NCBI RefSeq assembly: GCF_003432075.1
Contig: NZ_QWBU01000017.1
Location: forward strand, 1 to 63,572
Direction of reading: 5' to 3'
Length of the DNA stretch: 63,572 bases
Origin: Shinella sp. WSJ-2
GTDB taxonomy: Bacteria > Pseudomonadota > Alphaproteobacteria > Rhizobiales > Rhizobiaceae
Shown: in pieces, positions 9,859 through 18,758 of the stretch
How positions within the stretch are numbered: the stretch's first letter is position 1
How the letters are laid out: each line of letters opens with the position of its first letter
The notes under the pieces: generated by a model
What the model saw: the letters and a program-made list of their open reading frames with translations, nothing else
The model's database searches: none
Told to the model about the DNA's origin: nothing
Made by a program: the position numbers and the translations under genes

Positions 9859-10752
9859 GTTTCTTGCATATTCGCGGGCTGCTTGAAGGAAAGCAGTGAA
9901 GGCAGCCGGAGGGTTCTTCCTTCCGGGGTAGTATAGCGCCAGCGGCGCCAGTGAGGGAGTCCAGTCCTCCAGGACACGCACAAGCCGTCCGGCTGCGATG
10001 TCTTCGCGCACGTCCGCTTCCATGACATATCCGAGGCCGACACCGTTCTGCGCGGCTATTTTGACCAGGCTGGGCTCGTCCAAGGTAATTGAACCTTGAA
10101 CGTCGATCTGCATGGCTTCCCCGTCTTTCTCGAATTTCCAGCGGAGCAGCGCGTTATTGGGAAGACGCGCGCGGATGCATCGAAACCGGTAGAGGTCCGT
10201 CGGTATAGCCGGTCTTCCATGCGTTTGCAGGAATTGTGGCGACGCGACCACGGCATTGCTGCGCCTGAGGCCCAGAGGTAAGGCGATCATATCGGCAGGA
10301 ACGAGATCGGCCGGCCTCAGGCCGAGGTCGAAACCGGCCGCGACGATATCGATGATCCGTCCTTCGGTGACCAGGTCGACATGCACTTGGGGATGGCGCT
10401 GCAGGAACGAAAGGATGAGCGGCTCCATCACTTCCCGAGCCGCCGTGGCGAACGCATTGATGCGCAAAGTCCCTGTCGGCACCTCCTGAAGGGACTGAGC
10501 TGCCAGCATCGCATCGTGGATGTCTGTCACCGCAGGGCCTACCCGTTCTACGAAAGTCTTTCCCGCCTCGGTTAGCGAGACGCTTCGCGTGGTCCTGTTG
10601 AACAGCCGTATGCCGAGACGTTGTTCGAGCTTGGCAATGGCGTTGCTCAAGGCCGTCGTGGATATGCCGAGATCAAGTGCGGCAGCCCTGAACGATCCGA
10701 GGCGGGCAATGCTGAGAACGGCATCAAGGTCGGCAAGAACAGAGCGCGTCAT
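9856..10752 (-). CDS. LysR-family transcriptional regulator
   Basis: The 298-residue protein has the LysR winged helix-turn-helix in residues 1-65 ([41 protein letters not shown]). A substrate-binding domain of the LTTR type-2 periplasmic fold follows. It is divergent from the SnoaL/SDR pair, so it probably controls them. The last codons EYARN are followed by a TAA that belongs to the IS terminal repeat. The native C-terminus may therefore have been trimmed by a few residues, though overall length is normal for the family. The inducer is unknown. Confidence 0.9.
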   Translation of the reverse strand: MTRSVLADLDAVLSIARLGSFRAAALDLGISTTALSNAIAKLEQRLGIRLFNRTTRSVSLTEAGKTFVERVGPAVTDIHDAMLAAQSLQEVPTGTLRINAFATAAREVMEPLILSFLQRHPQVHVDLVTEGRIIDIVAAGFDLGLRPADLVPADMIALPLGLRRSNAVVASPQFLQTHGRPAIPTDLYRFRCIRARLPNNALLRWKFEKDGEAMQIDVQGSITLDEPSLVKIAAQNGVGLGYVMEADVREDIAAGRLVRVLEDWTPSLAPLALYYPGRKNPPAAFTAFLQAAREYARN

Positions 10753-10879
10753 TGTCCCTCTTTTCGCAATGTCTCATCCTCATTCATCCCGCTTATCCGG
10801 TCAATAGCATTATTCTACCTTCTCGTCAGTCGATTTCAAACGGAAGCCACCAAGGCTCAGACAGGACTGGAGACACTGA

Positions 10880-11209
10880 ATGACGATCCAACTACCCAAA
10901 GCCATCCAAACCTATTTTGAGGCGGACCGGACAGGCAGCCCAGATGCGGTCGCAGCCGCTTTCGTTGAAAGCGGTGTCGTGAAGGATAAAGGCAAGACTT
11001 ATCGTGGGCGCGGGGCTATCCGTGAGTGGATGGTGGAGGCTGGTCAGCTCTACACCTACACGGTCGAACCCTTCTTTATGGGCATTGAGGGCGGCAAGAC
11101 CCAGGTGACCGCCCACGTCGCCGGCACCTTTCCCGGCAGCCCGATCGATCTGCGTTTCCTTTTCGTGCTTGCGGACGACAAGGTCGCCGAACTGGAGGTC
11201 ACCGTATGA
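10880..11209 (+). CDS. SnoaL-like (NTF2-fold) protein
   Basis: The 109-residue product matches the SnoaL/NTF2-like superfamily: an N-terminal helix ([20 protein letters not shown]), then the [21 protein letters not shown] turn and strands ending in the charge-rich [12 protein letters not shown]. Members are small polyketide cyclases, isomerases or ligand-binding proteins, so the reaction cannot be named. Its stop overlaps the ATG of the following SDR by four bases, which couples the two. The pair is divergent from the LysR regulator and commonly occurs as a LysR/SnoaL/SDR module. Confidence 0.85.
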   Translation: MTIQLPKAIQTYFEADRTGSPDAVAAAFVESGVVKDKGKTYRGRGAIREWMVEAGQLYTYTVEPFFMGIEGGKTQVTAHVAGTFPGSPIDLRFLFVLADDKVAELEVTV

Positions 11210-11985
11210 GCGCGTTTCTTACCCTGGAGGGTCGGCGGGCTCTCATTACTGGCGGCACCTCTGGCGCGGGCGCTGCAACGGTCGCGCTATTCAAGGAGCT
11301 CGGTGCCCGTGTGCTCACCACTGCTCGCAATAAGCCTGCGGACGTCTCCGAAGCGGCGTTCGTTGAAGCTGACCTCACAACGGTAGAGGGCGTCCAAACA
11401 GTCGTCGCCGCCGTTCACCGGGAGCTGGGCGGATTGGATATTCTCGTAAACGTTTTGGGCGGTTCCTCGGCGCCATCGGGCGGCTTCGCGGCATTGACCG
11501 AAGAGGAGTGGGAGAAAGAGCTCAATCTCAATTTCTTTCCGGCGGTCAGGCTGGATCGCGCTCTTATTCCCGGCATGATTGCCCAAGGAAGCGGGGTTGT
11601 CATTCACGTGACATCGATCCAAAGGATTCTTCCGCTATACCAGGCGACGACAGGCTACGCGTCGGCGAAGGCGGCGCTCAACACCTACAGCAAGAGCATC
11701 TCCAAGGAGGTCTCCCCCAAGGGCGTGAGGGTGGTGCGGGTTTCTCCCGGTTGGATAGCCGACCCTGGCTCCAATGGTCTTGCCCTGCGTATCGCGGAGG
11801 AAGCCGGCATCGGCTACGACGAGGCCGTCCAGATGATCATGAACTCGCTTGGCGGCATCCCGCTGGGACGGCCGGCCAAGCCGGCAGAGGTCGCCGACCT
11901 GATTGCCTTCCTGGCCTCGGACCGGGCCTCGTCGATTACCGGAACCGAGCACGTAATCGATGGCGGGACGGTTCCAACTGCGTGA
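11206..11985 (+). CDS. Short-chain dehydrogenase/reductase
   Basis: The 259-residue classical SDR has the cofactor loop [11 protein letters not shown] near residues 15-25, NVLGG in place of NNAG, the catalytic Ser in HVTSIQ and Tyr-Lys in YASAKAA. It ends with the family signature [14 protein letters not shown]. It probably oxidises or reduces a small hydroxy/keto compound with NAD(P). The substitution in the NNAG motif and the long helical insert after PGWIADPG are minor deviations. It is co-translated with the SnoaL-like gene. Confidence 0.9.
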   Translation: MSAFLTLEGRRALITGGTSGAGAATVALFKELGARVLTTARNKPADVSEAAFVEADLTTVEGVQTVVAAVHRELGGLDILVNVLGGSSAPSGGFAALTEEEWEKELNLNFFPAVRLDRALIPGMIAQGSGVVIHVTSIQRILPLYQATTGYASAKAALNTYSKSISKEVSPKGVRVVRVSPGWIADPGSNGLALRIAEEAGIGYDEAVQMIMNSLGGIPLGRPAKPAEVADLIAFLASDRASSITGTEHVIDGGTVPTA

Positions 11986-12040
11986 CGAGATGACGGCGGT
12001 TGCAGATTATGGTTTCGGTAAAGCAGGCCACCGTAACTCA

Positions 12041-12061
12041 GGCGGGCGCATTCCGCCCGCC
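12041..12061 (+). terminator. Hairpin after the SDR gene
   Basis: Perfect 8-bp stem: ggcgggcg at 12041-12048 and cgcccgcc at 12054-12061, with loop cattc. It lies 55 bases downstream of the SDR stop and is followed by a moderately AT-rich stretch. Confidence 0.5.
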
Positions 12062-12148
12062 AATCTGTGAATTGATCGCGCCAGGCAGATGGCGCACGTC
12101 TGGAGTCAAGGCCTCGGCTCTCATTTACGAGATCGCCGTTTGAATCGC

Positions 12149-12335
12149 TTAACTCCGCATGAAGCGGCAGATGAACTGGTGGAGACGTGCGCTGGCACCG
12201 CGTCCGAACAATTGCTGTGGTAGACCTTCAGCATGGATGCGTCCCTGTTCCAGGAAGGCGATCCGGCTTTAGACATTCCCGAGCAAATGCTATCACCACG
12301 CGTCACGATCAGCATTCTCCGCCGTTCGTGAGGTA
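12149..12335 (-). pseudogene. C-terminal remnant of a polar amino-acid ABC ATPase
   Basis: Read leftward, the fragment starts RRMLIVTR and after frame changes shows AFARE. A long in-frame tail follows: IAFLEQGRIHAEGLPQQLFG and then GASARLHQFICRFMRS, ending at a TAA at 12149-12151. This is the D-loop/H-loop and C-terminus of HisP/GlnQ-type ATPases. Nothing upstream of the H-loop survives and the His of the switch is lost. No transporter partner is nearby. Confidence 0.75.
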
Positions 12336-12369
12336 GCGTATTCTTATCCGTTGGGATCGCCTAACCGCT

Positions 12370-12690
12370 GTGGGATTGGCGAGAGTCGGCGGCTATAGGC
12401 ATGATGGTGGTGCTGGGGGTCAACCTCATCAACAATCTCCCGGCGGGAACTGGTTTCCAGTAGTTTGGTTCAGGCGGTGGATGTGTCCGACGAAATCGCT
12501 GGCGCATTGCTGATCACCGCCGATTTCGGCGCAGTCTCTCGATCAATGGAACTTGCTACGATACCGTGGCCTAACGCGATGCGTCGCGAAAGACTGGGCT
12601 CGGCGCTAGGAGCTTTCTGAGGATCGGCGTCGTCGTGATGACCCCGGTCTTGATCCTGTCCCTTGCTGTCCTCTTCAAGCAAGGTCCAGT
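12370..12690 (+). pseudogene. C-terminal remnant of an ArsB-type arsenite permease
   Basis: In the forward frame, GMMVVLGVNLINNLPAG is followed by a one-base shift within ggaactg. The sequence continues as LVSSSLVQAVDVSDEIAGAL, LITADFG, then LATIPWPNAMRRERLGSALG. A stop and second shift precede IGVVVMTPVLILSLAVLF. The order NNLPAG, GALLIxxDxG, LATxxWxxALRRE, GxVVMxPxL is diagnostic of the ArsB C-terminus. The fragment runs into the TetR gene on the other strand. No arsR or arsC is present. Confidence 0.75.
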
Positions 12691-13217
12691 AGCCTGTTCA
12701 GCATCGCTTCGATATCGTCGAGGAATTCGGCCCAGGCTCCATCCTCGTCGATCCCGACAATACGCAGGAGAAACAACCCTTCGACGGCAAGAAACGCCAC
12801 GCGTGCTGCCTGCGCCTCCGCGGACGCCGTTCCGATCCGGTCGAAGACGCCCTGATACCATTGTCGCGTCTCCAGCATGTTTGCCGGGTTTTGAAGATAG
12901 GTGCTCATCAGCGCCGCCATCTTGGCATTCATAGCCGGCTGCGAGGCGCGCATCGAACGGATGTAGCTGCGGATCAGATCGACGGCGCTCAATGTCTCGT
13001 CCGTATTGAGGATCGCGTCGAATTGGCTGGTCCACCGCTCGATCAGCGCGCGTACCAGTTCATCCTTCGATGCGAAGGAATATTGTACTCCGCCCTTCGA
13101 TATGCCAGCGGCACGGGCCAGCGCTTCCACCGTCAGCGCCTTGGCGCCCTCGGTGCGAACGATTTCTTCAGCGATGTCCAGGAGTTGTCCGCGGGTGATT
13201 GTCGGTTTTCGGCCCAT
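12675..13217 (-). CDS. TetR-family transcriptional repressor
   Basis: The 180-residue protein has an N-terminal TetR helix-turn-helix at about residues 10-55 (AKALTVEALARAAGISKGGVQYSFASKDELVRALI) and an all-helical ligand domain ending LNRLLDLA. It is divergent from the MFS efflux gene with only about 75 bases between starts, the standard layout in which the repressor controls the pump. Its 3' end overlaps the decayed arsB remnant by roughly 15 bases. The ligand is unknown, probably a hydrophobic or cationic drug-like compound exported by the neighbour. Confidence 0.92.
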   Translation of the reverse strand: MGRKPTITRGQLLDIAEEIVRTEGAKALTVEALARAAGISKGGVQYSFASKDELVRALIERWTSQFDAILNTDETLSAVDLIRSYIRSMRASQPAMNAKMAALMSTYLQNPANMLETRQWYQGVFDRIGTASAEAQAARVAFLAVEGLFLLRIVGIDEDGAWAEFLDDIEAMLNRLLDLA

Positions 13218-13292
13218 TCTTTATCCGATCTCTGGGTTTTTATATTGAAATCCATATGTATGTATTTATATCGATCGGGCAATATATTTCCG
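13218..13292. promoter_or_regulatory. tetR/MFS divergent promoter-operator
   Basis: AT-rich gap with ttgaaa at 13245-13250 and ttatat at 13266-13271 as a possible rightward promoter with a short 15-base spacer. The segment ccatatgtatgtatttatat is rich in alternating palindromic words and is the likely TetR operator, which is inference. Confidence 0.4.
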
Positions 13293-14819
13293 GTGAACCA
13301 TGTCCGTTACCCCGCCGACCCGAGACGCTGGCTGATCCTCCTGGCAGTCATGCTCGCCTTCCTGCCGGTTGTTCTCGATATGACGATCCTGCATATCGCC
13401 GTGCCGACACTAACCCGAGCGTTGGGCGCGTCCAGCACACAGGTTCTGTGGATAATTGATATCTATCCGTTGTTGATGGCGGGCCTGCTCGTGCCGATGG
13501 GCACGCTGGCCGACCGCATCGGCCAGCGGCGGATCCTGCTCATTGGCCTGACGATTTTCGGGGTAGCATCCGTGCTTGCCGCCTTTGCGCCGAGCGCGAC
13601 GATCCTGATCGCGGCACGCATGTTGTTGGCTCTCGGGGGATCGATGATTATGCCCTGCGTTCTCGGCACTATCCGCCGCGCCTTTGAGAACGAGAATGAA
13701 CGGGCTATGGCCTTGGGCCTATGGGGTACGGTCGGCGCGGCCGGTGCGGCCGTCGGCCCGCTGATCGGCGGTGCGTTGCTCGAGCATTTCTGGTGGGGCT
13801 CGGTCTTCCTGATCAACGCGCCGGTGATGCTGGTTGTCGCTCCTGCGTGTTATCTGCTCCTGCCGCGCGCTGAGCTCACGAGCCCGGGAAAATGGGCGAT
13901 CGGTCAGGCACTTTTGCTGATTGCCGGCATGATCTCCGTCGTCTACAGCCTCAAGGCCGGAGTCGGCGCCAAGCAGCCGCTTGCCATCGTGTTTTTGACA
14001 CTGGCCCTGGGGCTGGCGATGTTGGTGCTCTTCGCGCGCAAACAGTTGCATGCGCACGAGCCGATGCTCGATCTGGCGTTGTTCTCACATCCGGCCATCG
14101 CTGCGGGAATGATTATTGCCGTGGTCGCGAGCGGCGCGTTGGCTGGCGTCGAGCTAACATTGGCGCAGGAACTGCAATATGTTCTGAGCAAGACACCATT
14201 TCAGGCAGGTGTCTTCATGATTCCGATCATGGCGGCGGCCGCAATTGGCGGACCGGTCGCGGGCTATCTGTCCAATCTCTTCGGATTGCGACTGGTGGCT
14301 AGCCTGTCATTGTTCGTTTCGGCCATTGCGCTCGGATTTCTCGCGGCAAGCGATTTTAATGAGCCAGGGCTGGCCGTACCGGTGCTGCTCGCGGTACTAG
14401 GATCAATGCTCAGCATCGGTCTGACCGCATCCTCCATCGCGATCATGGGATCCGTCGAAGCAAGCAAGGGTGGTGCTGCGGGCTCGCTTGAGGCAACGAG
14501 CTACGAACTTGGCACCGGGTTGGGCATCTCCCTGTTCGGCGTCTTCATTTCCGCAGCATACCAGCACGCTATTGCAATCCCGGAGGGTCTCGGCTCCGAC
14601 GACGCGGAGCAGGCCGTTCTGTCGATCGGGGACACGTATCTGGTAAGCCATCGACTTGCTGCCGAACAAGGCGCAGCGTTGATCGACGCCGGAAAAACGG
14701 CTTTCACCGCAACCCATTCGATCTTGCTGTCTATCGCGGCTGGCTTGATCGGTGTTCTCGCCGTTGTGGTGTTCTTCATGCTGGCGAGCTATCGCGAGAG
14801 GGCGACGGTTCGCCACTAG
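13293..14819 (+). CDS. MFS multidrug efflux transporter (DHA2, SmvA/QacA-like)
   Basis: This inner-membrane proton-coupled exporter has about 14 membrane segments and 508 residues. It has PVVLDMTILHIAVPTLTRAL in segment 1, the motif-A loop GTLADRIGQRRILL, and the antiporter motif WGTVGAAGAAVGPLIGGAL in segment 5, all typical of the QacA/SmvA branch. The GTG at 13293 is chosen because the likely promoter lies just upstream; an ATG at 13260 would add 11 residues. Divergence from tetR indicates inducible expression. Substrates of relatives are quaternary ammonium compounds and dyes. Confidence 0.88.
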   Translation: MNHVRYPADPRRWLILLAVMLAFLPVVLDMTILHIAVPTLTRALGASSTQVLWIIDIYPLLMAGLLVPMGTLADRIGQRRILLIGLTIFGVASVLAAFAPSATILIAARMLLALGGSMIMPCVLGTIRRAFENENERAMALGLWGTVGAAGAAVGPLIGGALLEHFWWGSVFLINAPVMLVVAPACYLLLPRAELTSPGKWAIGQALLLIAGMISVVYSLKAGVGAKQPLAIVFLTLALGLAMLVLFARKQLHAHEPMLDLALFSHPAIAAGMIIAVVASGALAGVELTLAQELQYVLSKTPFQAGVFMIPIMAAAAIGGPVAGYLSNLFGLRLVASLSLFVSAIALGFLAASDFNEPGLAVPVLLAVLGSMLSIGLTASSIAIMGSVEASKGGAAGSLEATSYELGTGLGISLFGVFISAAYQHAIAIPEGLGSDDAEQAVLSIGDTYLVSHRLAAEQGAALIDAGKTAFTATHSILLSIAAGLIGVLAVVVFFMLASYRERATVRH

Positions 14820-15203
14820 AAGATCAGCGAAAACACCATCACGAACTTTTCAGGCATTTCGCAGAACGCGATATCATGTTGCCGGGTCATGTACCCAATG
14901 CTCATTTTCGGGCGTACCGAGCTTGTCCTTAAAGTTCGGCATTGTAACGTGTCGAGGCGGTCGCCACGATGCGTGACTTCGCCATTGCCGCCCGGTCAGG
15001 GAGCCGGCGATGGAGGCCGGCTCGGGAAGTCGATGATCTCGCCAGCGGCGCCTCGTTCAAGCCATTCCAGCACCAGCTCGTTTCAGCCGAGCAGATCAAG
15101 ACGACATTTGCCGAGCTACCGCCTAGCGCCCTTCTCGCAACGTCTTGCGGAAAGCACAGGAGAGGCTGGCGACAAAACGTGGATTTCAGGAAGGCTTTCC
15201 TCA
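14820..15203. other. Intergenic region without recognisable gene
   Basis: About 380 bases between the MFS gene and the hydrolase gene. Open frames exist on both strands (for example 14929-15207 minus), but none resembles a known protein or has a convincing ribosome site. It may hold decayed coding sequence. Confidence 0.5.
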
Positions 15204-16043
15204 TCAAAGCGATGCGACCATGTTCTTGAGACGGCCGCCCAAAGTACCTGCGGGATCTGCGAGGTCCAGCACGACACTCATATGGTTCAGGCTCGGCACC
15301 GAGAGGAGTTCCGAGGCGCTGTCCTCACTATGGAGCTGCGTGCTCAGAGCTGCAGCCTGCTTGTGGAAGGGACGTGTTTCGTCTGCGCCGAACGCGATGA
15401 TCCGTTGAGGGCCGGGAAGCTGGCTTGAGGTCAGAGGCGACCACGCCGCCGCCTCCGAAGGCGTCATCCTGGCCTCGTCGCGCAGAAAGCTGCCAGGAAT
15501 TTCCGAAAGATCGTAAATGCCGCTCACGAGAAGAAGACCGCTTATGGAGGGCAGGGGTGGAGCCGCCTTCTCCTCTGGGCCGATCGCTGCGAGAAAGGAC
15601 GCCAAGTGCGCGCCTGCCGAATGGCCGCTGACCGTGAGCCTGCGCGCATCAGCGCCAAAATCCCCGGCATGCTTCTCGAGCCAGAGCACGGACCGCCGCA
15701 CCTGGTCGACCAGCATTTCGAGGCGTTGGCCGGGCATCAGGTCATATTCAACGATGGCGGCGACGCCGCCGGCCGCAAGGACCGGCGCGGCGACGAGGCG
15801 ATAGTTTTCCTTTTCACCCGACCTCCAATAGCCGCCGTGGACGAACACATGAAGCGGGGCACCCGCCTTGAGGTGCGCAGGCAGAATGACGTCCAGAACC
15901 TCCCTGTCACGCACGCCGTAGCGGATATCGGCCAAAACCTCCGCCGCCTCTGAAAGCGTCCGGCTGCGTTCTGTAAATTCGGCGGCAATAGCATCGAAAT
16001 CGGGAACGAAGTCACGAATCCGGTAGAGGTCCTGGGACGTCAT
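15204..16043 (-). CDS. Alpha/beta hydrolase, arylformamidase-like
   Basis: The 279-residue cytoplasmic hydrolase has the oxyanion motif HGGYW at residues 69-73 and the nucleophile elbow GHSAGAH (Ser142). Asp lies in FGADETRPF and His in SLNHMSVV, completing the triad. This combination is typical of kynurenine-formamidase-like esterases, but related proteins cleave other amides, esters or lactones. It is the last gene of a four-gene leftward set with two alcohol/aldehyde dehydrogenases and an Ldh_2 protein. A substrate feeding a hydroxy-acid or semialdehyde is therefore more likely than kynurenine. There is no signal peptide. Confidence 0.8.
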   Translation of the reverse strand: MTSQDLYRIRDFVPDFDAIAAEFTERSRTLSEAAEVLADIRYGVRDREVLDVILPAHLKAGAPLHVFVHGGYWRSGEKENYRLVAAPVLAAGGVAAIVEYDLMPGQRLEMLVDQVRRSVLWLEKHAGDFGADARRLTVSGHSAGAHLASFLAAIGPEEKAAPPLPSISGLLLVSGIYDLSEIPGSFLRDEARMTPSEAAAWSPLTSSQLPGPQRIIAFGADETRPFHKQAAALSTQLHSEDSASELLSVPSLNHMSVVLDLADPAGTLGGRLKNMVASL

Positions 16044-16060
16044 TGTGGTTTCCTTTACGG

Positions 16061-17524
16061 TCAGTAATCCACTGCGTAGTACTTTGCCTCCATGAACTCC
16101 AGTATGCCGGTAACACCGCCTTCGCGGCCGAGACCGCTCTGCTTGACGCCGCCGAAGGGGGCGGCCGGGTCCGACATGAGGCCTCTGTTGATGCCGAGCA
16201 TGCCCGTCTCGAGTTGTTTTCCCACTCTCATGGCGCGCTTTAGATCCTGGCTGTAGATATAGGCGGCAAGGCCGTATTCTGTGTCGTTGGCAAGCCGGAT
16301 GACGTCCGCCTCACTGCCGAACTTATAGACCGGAGCGACCGGGCCGAAGATTTCCTCGCGTGCGATTGCTGCGTCGGGCGGCACATTTTCGAGGACGGTC
16401 GGTGGGTAAAAATAGCCGTTTTCCATCAATGGTTTGCCGCCGGTCGTCGCGCGAGCGCCCAGCGCAATCGCATCTGTAACGAGTCGGTCTATCTTGCGGA
16501 CCGCGTTCGTGGTGATCATGGGGCCGCATTGTGTGGCGGGGTCGTATCCCGGTCCCACTTTCAGCGCATTCATGCGTGCCGTGAGCCCTGCGACGAAGGC
16601 ATCGTGTATGCCTGCCTGGACATAGAAGCGATTGGCGGCGGTGCATGCTTCGCCTGCGTTGCGCATCTTGGCAATCATCGCGCCATCTAGAGCAGCTTCC
16701 AAGTCGGCGTCGTCGAAGACCAGGAAGGGGGCGTTGCCGCCGAGTTCCATTGAGCAACTAACGACCGACTTTGCGGCTTCGGCAAGAAGTGTTCGCCCGA
16801 CACCGGTGGAGCCCGTGAAAGAAAGCTTTCTCACACGCGGATCGGCAAGCATGGCGTTCGTGACCGCACCCGGCTTGCTTGTCGTAAGCACGTTGACGAC
16901 GCCCGGCGGCACGCCCGCCTCCTCGCCAAGGCGGGCCATGGCGTAGGCCGTCAGCGGCGTTTCAGATGCCGGTTTGAGGATTACGGTGCAACCCGCCGCC
17001 AGCGCCGGGCCTATTTTGCGGGTGGCCATGGCGGCCGGAAAATTCCAGGGCGTGATTAGTACGGCGATGCCAATCGGCTCATGATCGACGAGAATGCGAT
17101 GCGAACCGGAAGGCGTGCACCGATATTCGCCGGCTACGCGGACTGCTTCTTCCGCGTACCAGCGGAAAAACTCGGCGGCATAGGCGACTTCGCCGCGTGC
17201 GTCGGGTAGCGCCTTGCCGTTCTCAAGCGCAATCAGCGTGGCCAGCTCCTCGGCGTGCTGCGTCATGAGCTGGAACCAGCGGCGCAGAATTTCCGAACGT
17301 TGCCGGGCAGGCGTCGCCCGCCAGCTGGAGGCCGCAGCTTCTGCGGCATCAATGGCACGTATCGCGTCCTCGACGGAAGCATCCGCTACCTCGGCCAGTT
17401 TCTCCCCTGTGGACGGATTCATGACCGTTATTCCGTCTCCCTTGTGCCATTTTCCGCCTGTGTAAAGACCTTGTGCGTGCAAGGCGGGATCGGCATAACC
17501 GGTGATCGCCGCATGGAATGTCAT
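16061..17524 (-). CDS. Succinate-semialdehyde dehydrogenase-like ALDH
   Basis: This NAD(P)-dependent aldehyde dehydrogenase has 487 residues. Landmarks are Asn161 in [13 protein letters not shown] at 237-244, the general base Glu260 in MELGG, and the nucleophile Cys294 in [10 protein letters not shown]. The closest recognisable group is GabD ([36 protein letters not shown]). The usual GabD redox motif GQTC is GEAC here. It is preceded by an iron alcohol dehydrogenase gene. The pair would convert a 4-hydroxy acid through its semialdehyde to a dicarboxylic acid. Confidence 0.88.
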   Translation of the reverse strand: MTFHAAITGYADPALHAQGLYTGGKWHKGDGITVMNPSTGEKLAEVADASVEDAIRAIDAAEAAASSWRATPARQRSEILRRWFQLMTQHAEELATLIALENGKALPDARGEVAYAAEFFRWYAEEAVRVAGEYRCTPSGSHRILVDHEPIGIAVLITPWNFPAAMATRKIGPALAAGCTVILKPASETPLTAYAMARLGEEAGVPPGVVNVLTTSKPGAVTNAMLADPRVRKLSFTGSTGVGRTLLAEAAKSVVSCSMELGGNAPFLVFDDADLEAALDGAMIAKMRNAGEACTAANRFYVQAGIHDAFVAGLTARMNALKVGPGYDPATQCGPMITTNAVRKIDRLVTDAIALGARATTGGKPLMENGYFYPPTVLENVPPDAAIAREEIFGPVAPVYKFGSEADVIRLANDTEYGLAAYIYSQDLKRAMRVGKQLETGMLGINRGLMSDPAAPFGGVKQSGLGREGGVTGILEFMEAKYYAVDY

Positions 17525-17538
17525 GGTGGAAATCCTTT

Positions 17539-18738
17539 TCAGTTCAGGTTCGACCGGTCACCATGGTAGGCGGCGGCGACAAGGTTTTGCATGGTGTCGA
17601 GGTTCAACGGGCGCGGATTGTTCTGGATGAGGCGAGCGATGCCGATGCTCTGTTCAGCCACCCAGGTAAGCCGGCTTTCTTCAAGCCCAAGGTCCCGCAG
17701 GGTTGACGGGATGCCGATCCGAGCGAAGAGGGACGCGAGTGCAGGAATGACATCCTCGGGCCCTGACAGCCCCGCTGCTTGGGCTATCCTGGCAAGCTCA
17801 TCATGGATGACGGGCGCGTTCCATGTCATGACATAGGGCATGAGGCAGGCGACGCCGAGGCCATGCGCGGTGTGGGTGAGGGCGCCGACAGGATACTGGA
17901 TGGCGTGGGCGGCGGCTGTTCCCGCCACGCCGAAGGCCAACCCTGCCAGTGTCGCGCCAAGCATGACCTTTTCGCGCGCCGCACGGTCGCCGCCATTCGT
18001 ACACGCTGCTTCCAAGCCCTGCCAGAGCAGCGATATGGCGCTGAGCGCGAACTGATCGGAGAGTTCGTTCTTGCCGACGAAGACCCGTTGTTGTGCAATG
18101 CCGGGAACAGGCTCACGGCGGATTGCGGTGAGGGCCTCCAGTGCATGTGTCAATGCATCGGCTCCGGCGATCGCCGTGAGTGCCGGGGGGCAGGAGAGGG
18201 TAAGCTCCGGGTCGCAGATGGAGACGGTCGGAATGAGATGCGGGCTCGAAATGCCGACCTTCAGGCTTCGTTCGGCATCGGAAAGTACGGCGACGGGCGT
18301 CACTTCCGAACCGGTCCCGGCGGTGGTGGGAATGGCGATCAACGGCATGACCGGGCCGGGTACGGCATGCTCGCCATAATAATCCTGAGGTCGCCCGTCA
18401 TGTGCGAGAAGTAGGGCGACGCATTTGGCCATGTCGAGGCAAGAGCCGCCTCCGATGCCGATGACGAGGTCGGGCGCGAAGTTCCGGGCATTCTCGGCAC
18501 TTTGTACGGCGGATTCGACGGGGACGTCCGGGAGGGTCGTGCTATCGACGGCAACCGCTATGTCGGCTTCTTCAAGCTGCCTGACGAGCATGAGGAAATC
18601 GGCATCGCCCGCAAGACGCGTATCCGTGATGACAAGCGCACGCCGGCCGAGACTTGCGGCGACGCTGCCGAGAGCATGTCGCTGTCCCGCGCCGAACAGT
18701 AGTTCGCGCGGCGCTCTCAATGTGCCGAAAAGGTTCAT
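17539..18738 (-). CDS. Iron-containing (group III) alcohol dehydrogenase
   Basis: The 399-residue Fe-ADH has a Rossmann-like N-terminal half with GIGGGSCLDMAK near residue 92-103 and TTAGTGSEVTPVAV. Its C-terminal half supplies the metal ligands (Asp and His in GADALTHALEAL, His residues in HTAHGLGVACLMPYV). Relatives include 4-hydroxybutyrate dehydrogenase and maleylacetate reductase. Being adjacent to a succinate-semialdehyde-type ALDH favours a hydroxybutyrate-like substrate, similar to BlcB/BlcA of Agrobacterium. That is inference from order, not from active-site residues. Confidence 0.88.
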   Translation of the reverse strand: MNLFGTLRAPRELLFGAGQRHALGSVAASLGRRALVITDTRLAGDADFLMLVRQLEEADIAVAVDSTTLPDVPVESAVQSAENARNFAPDLVIGIGGGSCLDMAKCVALLLAHDGRPQDYYGEHAVPGPVMPLIAIPTTAGTGSEVTPVAVLSDAERSLKVGISSPHLIPTVSICDPELTLSCPPALTAIAGADALTHALEALTAIRREPVPGIAQQRVFVGKNELSDQFALSAISLLWQGLEAACTNGGDRAAREKVMLGATLAGLAFGVAGTAAAHAIQYPVGALTHTAHGLGVACLMPYVMTWNAPVIHDELARIAQAAGLSGPEDVIPALASLFARIGIPSTLRDLGLEESRLTWVAEQSIGIARLIQNNPRPLNLDTMQNLVAAAYHGDRSNLN

Positions 18739-18758
18739 TCCGTTTTTCCTCCGATAAT

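Noticed and set aside
14889-15428. A 179-codon open frame between the MFS and hydrolase genes
   Set aside because: It runs antisense into the hydrolase, has no ribosome site and resembles no known protein.
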